A stretch of 64,000 bases of DNA from Arthrobacter sp. Edens01 (GCF_001307035.1 NZ_LKIU01000002.1:541088-605087); one strand, 5' to 3'. Shown: positions 1-8,600, numbered from the stretch's first letter. Numbers and translations are program-made. Notes: a model not told the origin generated them from the sequence alone.

Positions 1-123
1 AACGCCCTCCGCCGGCGGCGTCACGGAATGGAACACCGTCGGCGGTGGGCTGACCCCTCCACCCACATATGAGAGGCCTTTGCGCCGCGCCTGGAACGGC
101 TGATTCCTAAACGGATTGCACCC
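1..123. other. Left window edge, no gene assigned
   Basis: One forward frame is open from the window edge to a TGA at 101-103 and could be the tail of an upstream gene. The fragment of about 33 codons (proline- and glycine-rich) is too short to recognise. Nothing else is supported here. Confidence 0.2.
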
Positions 124-708
124 GTGAGCCGGCCGCCGGAGAATCACCCTATGGGCTCCCTGACATTCAGCTACAACGTCACCTTGGATGGCTGCGTGGA
201 CCATCAGGAGGGGATCGCCGACGACGAGACCCACACGCACTACACCCGGCTTCTGCACGAATCCGGTGCGATGCTGTGGGGGCGAACCACATATGAGCTG
301 ATGGAGACTTACTGGCCGCTCGTTGCCCGCGGCGAGGTCGAGGCGCCTGCGGCGATCCGCGATTGGGCGCTCACGCTGGAGGACAAACCCAAGTACGTAG
401 TGTCCGCAACGCGCAGCGATTTCCCGTGGAACAACAGCCACCGCCTCGAAGGCGATCTGCGCACCGCGGTGCAGCACCTCAAGGACCAGACTCCCGACGG
501 TGTTCTGCTCGGCAGCGGCAAACTCGCGTCGACGCTGGACCGGCTGGACCTCATCGACGAGTACCGGTTCCTGGTCCACCCGATGATCACCGGGCATGGC
601 CCCACCCTCTACGGAGGTCTGCTCGACAGCGCTCGCCGCCTGGAGCTGATTTCAGCCGAGCCAATGAGCAACGGCGCAATCTCCGTGCACTACCGCCGGG
701 CAGGCTGA
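124..708 (+). CDS. Dihydrofolate reductase family protein (RibD C-terminal-like)
   Basis: This protein belongs to the RibD C-terminal / DHFR-like fold family, probably an NAD(P)H-dependent oxidoreductase. The N-terminal strand SLTFSYNVTLDG followed by the MLWGRTTYELM segment, and a late GVLLGSGKLASTL nucleotide-binding-type stretch, are the family hallmarks. The length of 194 aa is normal for stand-alone members. The GTG at 124 gives the longest frame. An ATG at 151 (MGSLTFSYN) begins exactly at the conserved first strand and may be the real start. The substrate is unknown, and no riboflavin or folate genes are nearby, so a biosynthetic role in those pathways is not supported. Confidence 0.75.
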   Translation: MSRPPENHPMGSLTFSYNVTLDGCVDHQEGIADDETHTHYTRLLHESGAMLWGRTTYELMETYWPLVARGEVEAPAAIRDWALTLEDKPKYVVSATRSDFPWNNSHRLEGDLRTAVQHLKDQTPDGVLLGSGKLASTLDRLDLIDEYRFLVHPMITGHGPTLYGGLLDSARRLELISAEPMSNGAISVHYRRAG

Positions 709-784
709 GCAGCGTCAGCTATTTGACGCGTGCCGCGGCGCCCGGCAAGGATCAGGGGATGGGGAAACAACCAGCGCCGGCATT

Positions 785-1492
785 ATGAGCATCTACTCCT
801 TCCACCTCGCCGCTCTGCCGCCGCTCGCTGCCGCGGGTGCTCTGCTGCGGCCGCTCAAAGCCCCCGGCCTGGTTCACGCCGAAGTGTTCGCAGGAATGGA
901 GCTGGGAGCACCGATAGTGTCACCGCGCAGGATGCAGCTGAAGCGCACGGCCGTGTTCGCGCACTGGGAAGACGAACGGTCGCTGACGGACTTCCTCACC
1001 GGGCATCCGTTTGGCAGGAAACTGGACCAGGGCTGGCACGTCCGGCTGCAGTTCCTGCGCCGCTGGGGGAGTGTCAGCGAGTTCTCCGGGCTGCCGGAAT
1101 CCGCAGAATCAGCCAACCCGCACGAGCCGGTGGTGGCCGTGACCCTGGCCCGCCTGCGCCTGCCGGAACTGCCCCGCTTCATCCGGTGGGGCCGTCCCGT
1201 GGAAACCCAGATCCGGGACCACCCCGAGGCGACACTGGCCATGGCCGGCATCCGCCTGCCCCGAACAGTTTCAACCTTCTCCATCTGGACCAGCACCCGG
1301 GCGATGACCGGCATGGTTTCCGGGAGGGACGCCGGGGAAACCGGACGCCGCCATACCGAAGCGATGACCGAGCGGGAACGCCGGGACTTCCACCACGAAT
1401 TCACGACGCTGCGCTTTCGGCCGCTCTCCGAACACGGCTCCTGGCAAAGCCGGAGCGATTACATCCCATGGCCTGCCCCATCCAGCCGCTGA
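785..1492 (+). CDS. CrtA-like (spheroidene monooxygenase family) protein
   Basis: The overall layout resembles CrtA-type proteins with a dimeric alpha/beta-barrel fold: an early AVFAHWEDERSL strand/helix, a central LRRWGSVSEFSG segment, and a C-terminal TFSIWTSTRAM ... LRFRPLSEHGSW block. Family resemblance was judged from memory, not by search. CrtA oxidises carotenoids in purple bacteria, but no carotenoid genes lie near, so the true substrate here is unknown. No signal peptide or membrane segment is visible. The gene is monocistronic, converges on the MFS gene downstream, and ends just before a strong hairpin at 1526-1564. Confidence 0.55.
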   Translation: MSIYSFHLAALPPLAAAGALLRPLKAPGLVHAEVFAGMELGAPIVSPRRMQLKRTAVFAHWEDERSLTDFLTGHPFGRKLDQGWHVRLQFLRRWGSVSEFSGLPESAESANPHEPVVAVTLARLRLPELPRFIRWGRPVETQIRDHPEATLAMAGIRLPRTVSTFSIWTSTRAMTGMVSGRDAGETGRRHTEAMTERERRDFHHEFTTLRFRPLSEHGSWQSRSDYIPWPAPSSR

Positions 1493-1525
1493 CACCGCGC
1501 CCTCGCCGGACCTACTACATAAGAC

Positions 1526-1564
1526 AGCAGCAGGCCGGACCCGCAGTGGGTTCGGCCTGCTGCT
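1526..1564. terminator. Bidirectional hairpin between convergent genes
   Basis: Arms of 16 nt (1526-1541 and 1549-1564) pair with one G-U and enclose a 7-nt loop. It lies between the convergent CrtA-like and MFS genes, so it can serve both. There is no clear U-tract, as is common for actinobacterial terminators. Confidence 0.7.
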
Positions 1565-1581
1565 CGCTAACGACGGCGGGA

Positions 1582-3507
1582 CTACGCCGGAGTGCGGACG
1601 TCGGCCTCACTGCGTGAACGCAGGTAGGTGGCAATCGCCAGCCGGTTGATAGCAGACCGGCTCACGATGCCAATGGGACGGGAATCTTCGCCCTTAACCA
1701 CCGGCACCTTTTTGAGCCGCGCGTCCGACAGCGCAGCCACAGCGTCACTGACCGATGCGCCGGCGTCGAGCGTGACGACGTCGTGCGTTGCGAGACGCAT
1801 TACGTTCAGGTTCGCGAGATCAGACATTGCCTGTTCCAGGTCGTCCGCAGCACCGATCGCATAGGAGTAGATCGACGTCGAGGACGGATGGGTCGCGGAG
1901 AGGTAGCGCAGCACATCGCCGTCGGACAGGAAACCTGCCAGCGTGCCGTCCGCGTTGAGGACCGGTGCACCCGAGATGCCGCGCTCGGCGAAGGTCTGCA
2001 GGGCGTCAAGCACGCTCGCGTCGGAGGACAGGGCGTAGACGTCGGACTTCATGATCGACTGGACGGTGTCAGCCGGGGCCTGTGCGTTCTCCGCGGCGCG
2101 GCGGGACTGTACGGAGCGGTAGGCCAGGAACGCGAGGAGGATACCGAGGAGTGACGTGGCAACCACCAGGGCGACGGAGCCGTGGAAACCGGCCAGCAGG
2201 GAATCACCTTCACTGCTACCGGACTCGATGTTTGACGCAATGACGGCGCCGTAGATTCCGGTAGCGAGCGAGGTGCCCACGCAGCCGGCGATCTGGAAGC
2301 TGGTTGAAACCACCGTGACGCCGTGCGGGCTGGTCTCGCGGTCCAGGTTGGCCAGCGCGAACGTCTGGGACGGCCCGACGACGAATGCCGTTGCCAGCAC
2401 TGCCGGGACGTAGAGCAGCCCGAAGATCCAGACCGAGCCCTGTCCTGCAGCGACCCCGACGAGCGTCACGAAGATTGCCATGACGAGGAATCCGAGGGGA
2501 ATCGACCAGCGCCCGCCGTGGCGGTCGAACAGGCGGCCGGCGATTGGCCCCATCCCCACGGTCAGCAGGATGCCCGGTGCAAGGGTCAGCGAGGCACCCA
2601 ACGGCGGCATCTCGAGAGCACCCTGCAGGAACAGGGGGATGACCACGTTCATGGCGAAGACAAAGACCAGGCCGAGCATGGTCATCAGCACTCCGAACAC
2701 AAAAGGTGCGCTGGAGAACGGCCGCAGGTCCAGCAGCGGATTCTCGATTCGGCGCTGGCGGAGAATGAACAGCCACATGGCGAGAAGGCCAACGACGCCG
2801 GCAACCCCTGCGTAGAGAGCGGATCCCTCGAACGCGCTGGAGACGCCGTAGAGGATGCCGACCATGCCGACGGCAACGAGGACGAAGGACAGGATGTCCA
2901 GGACCGGGCGGCCCAGCTCCGTGACGTTCCGCAGGACGATCGCACCGGCGAGCAGCACTGCGACGGTGAGGCCGCCGAAGGCCCACATCAGGGTGGTCCA
3001 CGGGGCCACGGTCAGAATGGCGCCGGAGAGAACGATCGCCAGCGACGGGCCGAGGGTGGTCATGGCAGCCATGATGCCCATGTTGAGGCCAAGCTTCTCG
3101 CGCGGGGACACCGCCAGCGTGATGTTCATGCCGATGGGGGTGAGCAGGCCGGTCCCGATGGCCTGCAGCAGACGTGCGATCAGCAGGACTTCGAAACTGG
3201 GAGCCAGGGCTCCCACGACAGAACCCAGGACCATGATCGCGACGACGGCGACGAACAGCGGTCGGGTGGGGAACCGGTGGTACAGGACGTTGGCAACGGG
3301 AACGAAGACAGCGGCGACGAGCAGGTAGCCGGTGGTTAGCCACTGTACGGTGCTGACGTTGACGCCGAAGTCCTGCATGATCGGCGTGAAGGCTACGTTG
3401 AGGAACGTCTCGTTGAAGGTGGCGAGGAACGCAGCGGCCGCAGCGACCGCGATCATCCCGCCTGCACGATCCTTGACATTCGGACGGGAAATTGAAGAGG
3501 GCGCCAT
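1582..3507 (-). CDS. MFS drug-type transporter with C-terminal CBS domain pair
   Basis: Residues 1 to about 470 form a major facilitator of the DHA2 (EmrB/QacA-like) drug:proton antiporter type. It has many hydrophobic helices, an early FNETFLNVAFTPIMQDFGV motif typical of the family's first helix, and QWLTTGYLL in the second. Residues 484-625 are a clear tandem CBS (Bateman) module: SIMKSDVYALSSDASVLDAL, GISGAPVLNADGTLAGFLSDGDVL, then THDVVTLDAGASVSDAV and KKVPVV. CBS pairs usually bind adenine nucleotides, so allosteric gating of efflux is a reasonable inference, but it is unproven and the substrate is unknown. An AGGAG site sits just upstream of the ATG. A TetR gene lies 157 bp upstream on the same strand. 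Confidence 0.9.
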   Translation of the reverse strand: MAPSSISRPNVKDRAGGMIAVAAAAAFLATFNETFLNVAFTPIMQDFGVNVSTVQWLTTGYLLVAAVFVPVANVLYHRFPTRPLFVAVVAIMVLGSVVGALAPSFEVLLIARLLQAIGTGLLTPIGMNITLAVSPREKLGLNMGIMAAMTTLGPSLAIVLSGAILTVAPWTTLMWAFGGLTVAVLLAGAIVLRNVTELGRPVLDILSFVLVAVGMVGILYGVSSAFEGSALYAGVAGVVGLLAMWLFILRQRRIENPLLDLRPFSSAPFVFGVLMTMLGLVFVFAMNVVIPLFLQGALEMPPLGASLTLAPGILLTVGMGPIAGRLFDRHGGRWSIPLGFLVMAIFVTLVGVAAGQGSVWIFGLLYVPAVLATAFVVGPSQTFALANLDRETSPHGVTVVSTSFQIAGCVGTSLATGIYGAVIASNIESGSSEGDSLLAGFHGSVALVVATSLLGILLAFLAYRSVQSRRAAENAQAPADTVQSIMKSDVYALSSDASVLDALQTFAERGISGAPVLNADGTLAGFLSDGDVLRYLSATHPSSTSIYSYAIGAADDLEQAMSDLANLNVMRLATHDVVTLDAGASVSDAVAALSDARLKKVPVVKGEDSRPIGIVSRSAINRLAIATYLRSRSEADVRTPA

Positions 3508-3663
3508 AGAGTCTCCTGACAGTCGGCGGTGTGGAGGCGATCGACCGTGCCGTGTCAGAAGGTACTTTTTAAGTGCCCCGCGTGTCGTGTCATCGATGCC
3601 GTGGTGGCCAGAGGCCGCATCAACTCTAGCAGAGCCGTGTTTTGAAACCGGTATACGGCCAGC

Positions 3664-4230
3664 TCAGGTCGCGCGGCTCCAGAGCAGGTAGGCCTCGGCC
3701 AGCTGTGCGGGTACGTTAGGGGCTGCTCCGCGGATAGGGGAGACCTGCGGCCGGGTGATCGTCGCCACCGCAACGATCACGTCCAGTGCCGTGAGGTCCT
3801 CCCGAACAGCCTGGTGCCGCTTGAGTTCCGCAAGCACAGTATTAAGGGCGTCCACCGCCGGCTGCTGGACCTGCGCAAGTGGTGTGGCTTCCAGATTCCG
3901 GGCAGCTCCGGCCTGCAGGGCAAGCCCGTCGGTGAGAGCCCCAAGTTCCATTGACGTCAGTCTGGACAGCAGGGCCTGCCATGCCTCGGACGGATCAATA
4001 TCCAGACGGCTCCGGGCCTGATCCACGGCATGAATGATCTGATCCACCATGTCCTGGACCACGGCCCGCACAAGGTCTTCGCGGGAGGGGAAATTGCGGT
4101 AGAGGGTAGCGATGCCGACACCGCTCGCCGCCGCCACGGCTTCGAGCGCGACGTCCCCGCCCCGTTCGGCAAATACGTGCTTGGCGTGCGTAATGATGTT
4201 CTGCCTGCGGCGTGCGGCGTCAGCCCTCAT
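3664..4230 (-). CDS. TetR/AcrR family transcriptional regulator
   Basis: The N-terminal helix-turn-helix is typical of TetR: RRRQNIITHAKHVFAERG, then AVAAASGVGIATLYRNFPSREDL, within the first 60 residues. The C-terminal half is an all-helical ligand-binding domain with no recognisable specificity. The gene is upstream of, and co-oriented with, the MFS-CBS gene, and divergent from the membrane protein at 4321. It most likely controls itself and one or both neighbours. A GAAGGAG ribosome site precedes the ATG, and a -10-like TAGACT lies at 4255-4260. Two inverted repeats in the intergenic region (4262-4282 and 4287-4305) are candidate operators. Confidence 0.93.
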   Translation of the reverse strand: MRADAARRRQNIITHAKHVFAERGGDVALEAVAAASGVGIATLYRNFPSREDLVRAVVQDMVDQIIHAVDQARSRLDIDPSEAWQALLSRLTSMELGALTDGLALQAGAARNLEATPLAQVQQPAVDALNTVLAELKRHQAVREDLTALDVIVAVATITRPQVSPIRGAAPNVPAQLAEAYLLWSRAT

Positions 4231-4261
4231 AACTACTCCTTCAACTTGACCTTCAGTCTAA

Positions 4262-4282
4262 ACCGGAGGAATATCGTCCGGT
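4262..4282. promoter_or_regulatory. Candidate TetR operator 1
   Basis: ACCGGA at 4262-4267 and TCCGGT at 4277-4282 form a 6-bp inverted repeat with a 9-nt spacer. It lies just upstream of the TAGACT -10-like hexamer (4255-4260, minus) of the tetR gene, where a repressor would block it. Confidence 0.45.
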
Positions 4283-4286
4283 AGAA

Positions 4287-4305
4287 GTGGAGGAAAATCC
4301 TCCAC
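4287..4305. promoter_or_regulatory. Candidate TetR operator 2
   Basis: GTGGAGGA (4287-4294) and TCCTCCAC (4298-4305) form a perfect 8-bp inverted repeat with a 3-nt spacer, 15 nt upstream of the ATG of the divergent membrane protein. It could be an operator, or a leader hairpin affecting translation. Confidence 0.4.
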
Positions 4306-4320
4306 AAAGAAGGATGATTC

Positions 4321-5340
4321 ATGACCACCCAGACCCGGGAGCCGAGCTCCCACCGGAAACACGCAGCCATTTGGGCCGGCCTGACGGTCGGGCTCTCAGT
4401 CATCCTCCTGGCGCTGCTGATGCTCTTTATCTCGCCCTCCCTGCTTTCCGGCCCGCGGGACCTCGGACTTGGCGTGGTTGGAGCAGAGCACCAGGCGGAG
4501 TCGATCGCCGAAACGCTCGAGGAACAGTCCCCGGGGGCTTTCGTCGTCCAGCCCTATGACAGTGCCGCCGATCTGCAGCAGGGAATCCGGGACCGGGACA
4601 TCGTGGGAGGATTCGATTTCTCGGCGCCGGACATGACGGTATACGTAGCGAGCGCAGGCTCAACCGCAGTATCCGGAACCGTCAGCAACGTGGGTGCCAC
4701 CATGGCCGGCAGCATGGGACAGACCGCCGAGATCGTTGATGTTGTGCCGCTTCCTTCCGCTGATCCGACGGGCGTTGGTATTGGCGGACTGGCTTTCCCG
4801 CTGGTGTTCGGCGGCATTGTGCCTGCCGTGGCGTTCCGTTCCATGCTCTCGGGCAAGCGCTGGTGGATCTTTGCCGGTCTCACCGGCTTCTCAGTCGCCG
4901 GCGGGTTCGTCGTTGCGGCCGTCCTTAAATACCTGTTCGGCAGCATTGAGGGCCCACTGGTCCCGGTTGCGGCGAGCGTGGCGCTCGGCATCGCAGCCCT
5001 GGCGCTGCCGCTGGCAGGCCTTAACGAGTGCTTCGGCACCAAGGGTTTCACCATTGCCGCGATGTCCATGATGTTTGTTGGCAACCCGTTCGCCGGCATC
5101 GCAACGAGCGCACAATGGCTCCCGGCCGGAGTTGCCATGATTGGCCAGCTGCTGCCTCCGGGTGCGGCGGGCACCCTGGTGCGTGCGGTGGCCTACTTCG
5201 ACGGCGTAGGGGGAGCGGGTGCCGCGGTGACCCTTGGTGTCTGGGTGCTCGTGGGGATTGTGCTGTGGTTTGCGGGCCCGAAGCTCAGGAACGCAAAGGC
5301 CGGTAAAGCCGGTAAAGAGTCCACACTCCAGCAGGTCTGA
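4321..5340 (+). CDS. Multi-pass membrane protein, ABC-2/YhgE-like
   Basis: The protein has an N-terminal membrane helix (about residues 18-40, GLTVGLSVILLALLMLFISP). A soluble extracytoplasmic domain follows to about residue 150, containing GLGVVGAEHQAESIAETL and GGFDFSAPDMTVYVAS. About five further helices complete it to residue 325. This layout resembles YhgE/Pip-like or ABC-2-type permease proteins, which are linked to export, but no ATPase is adjacent. An AAGGA ribosome site lies 7 nt before the ATG. The gene diverges from tetR and probably belongs to its regulon. The specific function is unknown. Confidence 0.7.
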   Translation: MTTQTREPSSHRKHAAIWAGLTVGLSVILLALLMLFISPSLLSGPRDLGLGVVGAEHQAESIAETLEEQSPGAFVVQPYDSAADLQQGIRDRDIVGGFDFSAPDMTVYVASAGSTAVSGTVSNVGATMAGSMGQTAEIVDVVPLPSADPTGVGIGGLAFPLVFGGIVPAVAFRSMLSGKRWWIFAGLTGFSVAGGFVVAAVLKYLFGSIEGPLVPVAASVALGIAALALPLAGLNECFGTKGFTIAAMSMMFVGNPFAGIATSAQWLPAGVAMIGQLLPPGAAGTLVRAVAYFDGVGGAGAAVTLGVWVLVGIVLWFAGPKLRNAKAGKAGKESTLQQV

Positions 5341-5390
5341 GGTCACGGCCCGGCGCAGGCACTGGGGTCGGAGCTCGGCTGGGAAGTGCG

Positions 5391-5759
5391 CTATGGGCGG
5401 CGGCTATGCCGCAGCTCATGCCAGGCAGCCGCACCCAGTCCCAGTGCCCAAAGGCTCCAGAGTTTCTCAGGGCGGGAGGGCGACATCGCGTTAAGCACTG
5501 TCCCCACCGCGCCGACGCCGGTGCATGCAATATATAGGGCACGTTTCAGGCCCGGGGGAGTGCGGCGGGCAGCAAGGGCAACAGCTCCCGCCGCGTACAC
5601 CAGGGACGCGGCGGCGCTGACCGTACGCAACCGCTCCGGAAGCCGTGCGTCGTACTTGCCTCCATAGGAAACCCTGCCCCAGGGCGCTCCGGCAGCCAGG
5701 CCAGCCTGAAAGGCAGACAGCACTCCCAGCAGCGCCGGGCAAATCCATTTCGTCTCCAC
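5391..5759 (-). CDS. Small membrane protein of unknown function
   Basis: This 122-aa protein has about four hydrophobic segments (ALLGVLSAFQAGLAAGA, TVSAAASLVYAAGAVALAA, ALYIACTGVGAVGTVLNAM, LWSLWALGLGAAAWHEL). I do not recognise the family. The start is GTG at 5759, with no strong ribosome site. It converges on the ABC-2-like membrane gene with 50 bp between stops, and lies downstream of and co-oriented with the NAD(P)-binding gene at 5804, so the two may be co-transcribed. Confidence 0.6.
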   Translation of the reverse strand: METKWICPALLGVLSAFQAGLAAGAPWGRVSYGGKYDARLPERLRTVSAAASLVYAAGAVALAARRTPPGLKRALYIACTGVGAVGTVLNAMSPSRPEKLWSLWALGLGAAAWHELRHSRRP

Positions 5760-5803
5760 GCCGCTATGGAATCAGTGCAGCGGCGCGGTGGCAAGCATCC
5801 GGG

Positions 5804-6415
5804 TTAGCTGCTGATGCCCATGGCCTTGCCGATCGAATCCTCATCTTCGAGCAGTCCGAGCATGCAGGCCGCCAGATCGGCGCGCGGAACCGAGCCGCGC
5901 AGGGTTCCGCTGTCCCCGGTTTCAAGTGCCTGCCAGGAGCCGGCAGGCTCCTTGTCCGTAAGGCCGGTGGGGCGGACGATTGTCCACTTCAGACCGGAGT
6001 CCTTCACCGCCGCTTCCTGCTCGTTGTGATCGGCCAGGGGTTTGGCCAGGGCCACTTTCATGGCCAGCCGCAGCGGAGCCGGCATTAGCGACCCGGAATC
6101 CCCGGCACCCAGGGAGGACTGCACCATCAGCCGCTGTACGCCTTCCTTCTTCATGGCGTCGATGACAGTGCGGGTGACATCTGCCCGGTGCCTGGGGTTT
6201 CCCTTGGCCCCGCCGACCGTGATGACAACGGCGTCGGCTCCCTGAACTGCCCGGGCCGCGGCGGCGGGATCCGTGGCATCCCCGGTAAGAACCCGAACAC
6301 CTTCGGGTCCCTGCCCGCTGCGGGAGAGGACGGTGACTTCATGGCCTGCGGACCGTGCCTGGGATGCGAGCTGCGCCCCGGTTCCCTTGGATCCGCCGAT
6401 GATGGTGAGCAGCAC
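5804..6415 (-). CDS. NAD(P)-binding Rossmann protein (NmrA/SDR-a type)
   Basis: An atypical short-chain dehydrogenase / NAD(P)H-binding protein of 203 aa. The start was set to GTG 6415 because the Rossmann strand LLTIIGGSKGTGAQLASQA with its glycine-rich loop begins right there, and an AGAGGA ribosome site lies 6 nt upstream. The longer frame to 6514 adds an unlikely Arg/Gly-rich tail. Other supporting motifs are GADAVVITVGG and KWTIVRPTGLTD, typical of NmrA-like/YwnB-like proteins that lack the classical catalytic YxxxK. The substrate is unknown. Confidence 0.8.
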   Translation of the reverse strand: MLLTIIGGSKGTGAQLASQARSAGHEVTVLSRSGQGPEGVRVLTGDATDPAAAARAVQGADAVVITVGGAKGNPRHRADVTRTVIDAMKKEGVQRLMVQSSLGAGDSGSLMPAPLRLAMKVALAKPLADHNEQEAAVKDSGLKWTIVRPTGLTDKEPAGSWQALETGDSGTLRGSVPRADLAACMLGLLEDEDSIGKAMGISS

Positions 6416-6735
6416 TGTGAGTCCTCTAATGGTTGGTGCGGGCCGGTGTTCCCTGCCCCTGTGAATCTTACCGCCGCCGCCGAAACGGCCCCCGAGGTGT
6501 GTGCGGAGACACAATAAACCCTATAAGGCACCACGCGCCAGAGCATGAAGCGTATTGATATTTTTCAGGTTGCAAACGTGTAACAACCGTGTCGTGCCGG
6601 GAACAAGGTTACGGACCAGTAGCACTCTGCGGTCTACTCTCTAAGTCATATGCGACGAGGCACGCAGGATCTGCGCTGTCCGTGATTCCGGTAATCCCGC
6701 CGGAGATAAACACGCACTGAGAAATAGGAGGCGGA
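6416..6735. other. Intergenic control region of ABC importer 1
   Basis: About 320 bp without a gene. It should contain the promoter of the lipoprotein gene at 6736. The end carries AGGAGGCGGA directly before the ATG, the same ribosome site and start context as the second importer's lipoprotein at 14268. A 16-nt TGTGT..AGACACA element near 6498-6513 resembles one at 35787-35802. Confidence 0.5.
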
Positions 6736-8535
6736 ATGCGTTTTGCACGTATTTCCAAAGCAGTGGGAGTTGCGGCAGTAGCTGCGCTTGCACTGAGTGC
6801 CTGTGCTGCGAATCAGGGGACCACCGACGGCGGTTCAACTGACAGCGAGAGCACCGGCGGTTCTGTCCGTGTTGTGGAGGTTAACGCCTTCAGCTCGTTC
6901 AACAGCAACACGGCGAACGGCAACGTAGATATCAACGGCAAGATTGCGTACGCCACGCATTCCGGCTTCAACTACATCACCGATGAACTCAAGGTCGAGC
7001 CGCTGGAAGACTTCGGCACGTACGAGAAGCTCTCGGATGATCCGCTGCAGGTCAAGTACACCGTCAACGAAGGTGTTAACTGGTCCGACGGCGAGCCCGT
7101 CGACGCAGACGACCTCATGCTGCTGTGGGCCGTGAACTCCGGTCACTTCAACGACGCCACCCAGAACGAAGAAGGCGAAACCGTTTCCGGTACCACCTAC
7201 TTCGACTACGCCGGCGACACCTCCGGCCTGGGCCTGACGGACGTTCCCGAAATCGGTGACGACGGCCGTTCCATCACCCTCACCTACTCGAAGCCCTTCG
7301 CTGACTGGGAAGTTGCCTTCGGTGCGATGACCGACGGCGGCGTCAGCACTCCGGCGCACGTCGTTGCCGAGAAGGCCGGTCTGGCCGACGGCGACGCGCT
7401 GATCGAACTGCTCCAGAACACCCCTGCCGGCGACCCGGCGAACCCGGCTCCGGTCAACGAAGAGCTGAAGGCTGTTGCCGACTTCTGGAACACCGGTTTC
7501 GATACGAAGTCGCTGCCCTCGGATGCTTCCCTGTACCTCTCCAACGGTCCGTTCATTGTCTCGGAAATCGACCCCGAGAACTCCATGACGCTGACCCGCA
7601 ACGAGGACTACAACTGGGGCCCCGAGCCCAAGATCGACGAGATCGTCGTCCGTTACATCGGCGAAGCTCCCGCTCAGGTCCAGGCTCTGAAGAACGGTGA
7701 AGTGGACATCATTGCTCCGCAGCCTTCGGCTGACACCGTGGAGCAGATCGAAGCCATTGACGGCGTTTCCATGAACTCCGGCAACCAGCTGTCCTACGAT
7801 CACGTTGACCTGAACTACACCGGCGTCTTCGCTGACCAGAACGTCCGCACGGCGTTCATGAAGGTCATCCCGCGCCAGGCGATCGTTGACTCGATCATCA
7901 AGAAGCTCAACCCGGATGCAGCTCCGCTGGATTCCGAGATCTTCCTGGCTGACCAGGCCGCCTACGCAGAGTCCGCCGCCAACAACGGCTCCTCCGAATT
8001 CGCCGAGGTTGACGTCGAAGGCGCCAAGGAACTGCTTGCAGGTGCCACTCCTGAAGTACGCATCATGTACAACAAGGACAACCCCAACCGTGCCGACGCC
8101 TACACGCTGATCGCACAGTCTGCCTCCGAAGCCGGCTTCAAGGTCGTCGACGGCGGCCTGGGCGCCTCTGACTGGGGCTCCGCCCTGGGCACCGGCACCT
8201 ACGATGCCTCCATCTTCGGCTGGATCAACTCGGGCGTTGGCGTGACCGGCGTTCCGCAGATCTTCAAGACCGGTGCTGCATCGAACTACAACGGCTTCTC
8301 CAGCCCTGAAGCCGATGCACTCATGGACGAACTCATCATCGAAACCGACGTTGAGAAGCAGGAGGAACTGCAGATCCAGATCGACAAGCTGATCTGGGAG
8401 TCCTCCTACGGCCTGCCGCTGTTCCAGTCTCCCGGCGTGGATGCACACAGCGACCGCATCGGCGGCATTGATTCCTTCATGCCGAACCAGACCGGTGTCT
8501 GGTGGAACTTCTGGGAATGGGAAGTTCTCGAGTAA
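6736..8535 (+). CDS. Peptide/nickel-type ABC importer 1, substrate-binding lipoprotein (family 5)
   Basis: This is the solute receptor of the first peptide-type importer. It has a lipoprotein signal peptide with lipobox LSAC, and Cys23 would be lipidated and anchor it outside the membrane. The mature part is a family 5 (OppA/DppA) binding protein of 599 aa with characteristic blocks: FNYITDELKVEP, YTVNEGVNWSDGEPVDADDLMLLW, LYLSNGPFIVSEIDP, LTRNEDYNWGPEPKIDEIVVRYI. It leads an operon with two permeases and, beyond an antisense gene, a double ATPase. A hairpin follows at 8566-8600. Peptides are the likely cargo, but the specificity cannot be read. Confidence 0.93.
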   Translation: MRFARISKAVGVAAVAALALSACAANQGTTDGGSTDSESTGGSVRVVEVNAFSSFNSNTANGNVDINGKIAYATHSGFNYITDELKVEPLEDFGTYEKLSDDPLQVKYTVNEGVNWSDGEPVDADDLMLLWAVNSGHFNDATQNEEGETVSGTTYFDYAGDTSGLGLTDVPEIGDDGRSITLTYSKPFADWEVAFGAMTDGGVSTPAHVVAEKAGLADGDALIELLQNTPAGDPANPAPVNEELKAVADFWNTGFDTKSLPSDASLYLSNGPFIVSEIDPENSMTLTRNEDYNWGPEPKIDEIVVRYIGEAPAQVQALKNGEVDIIAPQPSADTVEQIEAIDGVSMNSGNQLSYDHVDLNYTGVFADQNVRTAFMKVIPRQAIVDSIIKKLNPDAAPLDSEIFLADQAAYAESAANNGSSEFAEVDVEGAKELLAGATPEVRIMYNKDNPNRADAYTLIAQSASEAGFKVVDGGLGASDWGSALGTGTYDASIFGWINSGVGVTGVPQIFKTGAASNYNGFSSPEADALMDELIIETDVEKQEELQIQIDKLIWESSYGLPLFQSPGVDAHSDRIGGIDSFMPNQTGVWWNFWEWEVLE

Positions 8536-8565
8536 CAGTTTTTCCTAGCAGCTAAGCAACACCCG

Positions 8566-8600
8566 CAAGGCGCCGGGGCCTCCACGGTCCCGGCGCCTTG
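8566..8600 (+). terminator. Hairpin after lipoprotein gene 1
   Basis: Arms of 15 nt (8566-8580 and 8586-8600) pair with one G-U around a 5-nt loop, 30 nt after the receptor gene. The position between receptor and permease suggests a partial terminator or mRNA stabiliser that raises receptor over permease levels. Confidence 0.6.

Noticed and set aside
2323-3339. 338-codon plus-strand frame across the MFS gene
   Set aside because: Very rich in Gln, Asp, His and Gly, with no hydrophobic core: a shadow of the membrane protein on the other strand.
6835-8448. 537-codon open frame antisense to the importer 1 receptor
   Set aside because: A GC-rich gene with strong third-position bias leaves the opposite frame open. 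The translation lacks any known motif and the sense protein is unmistakable.
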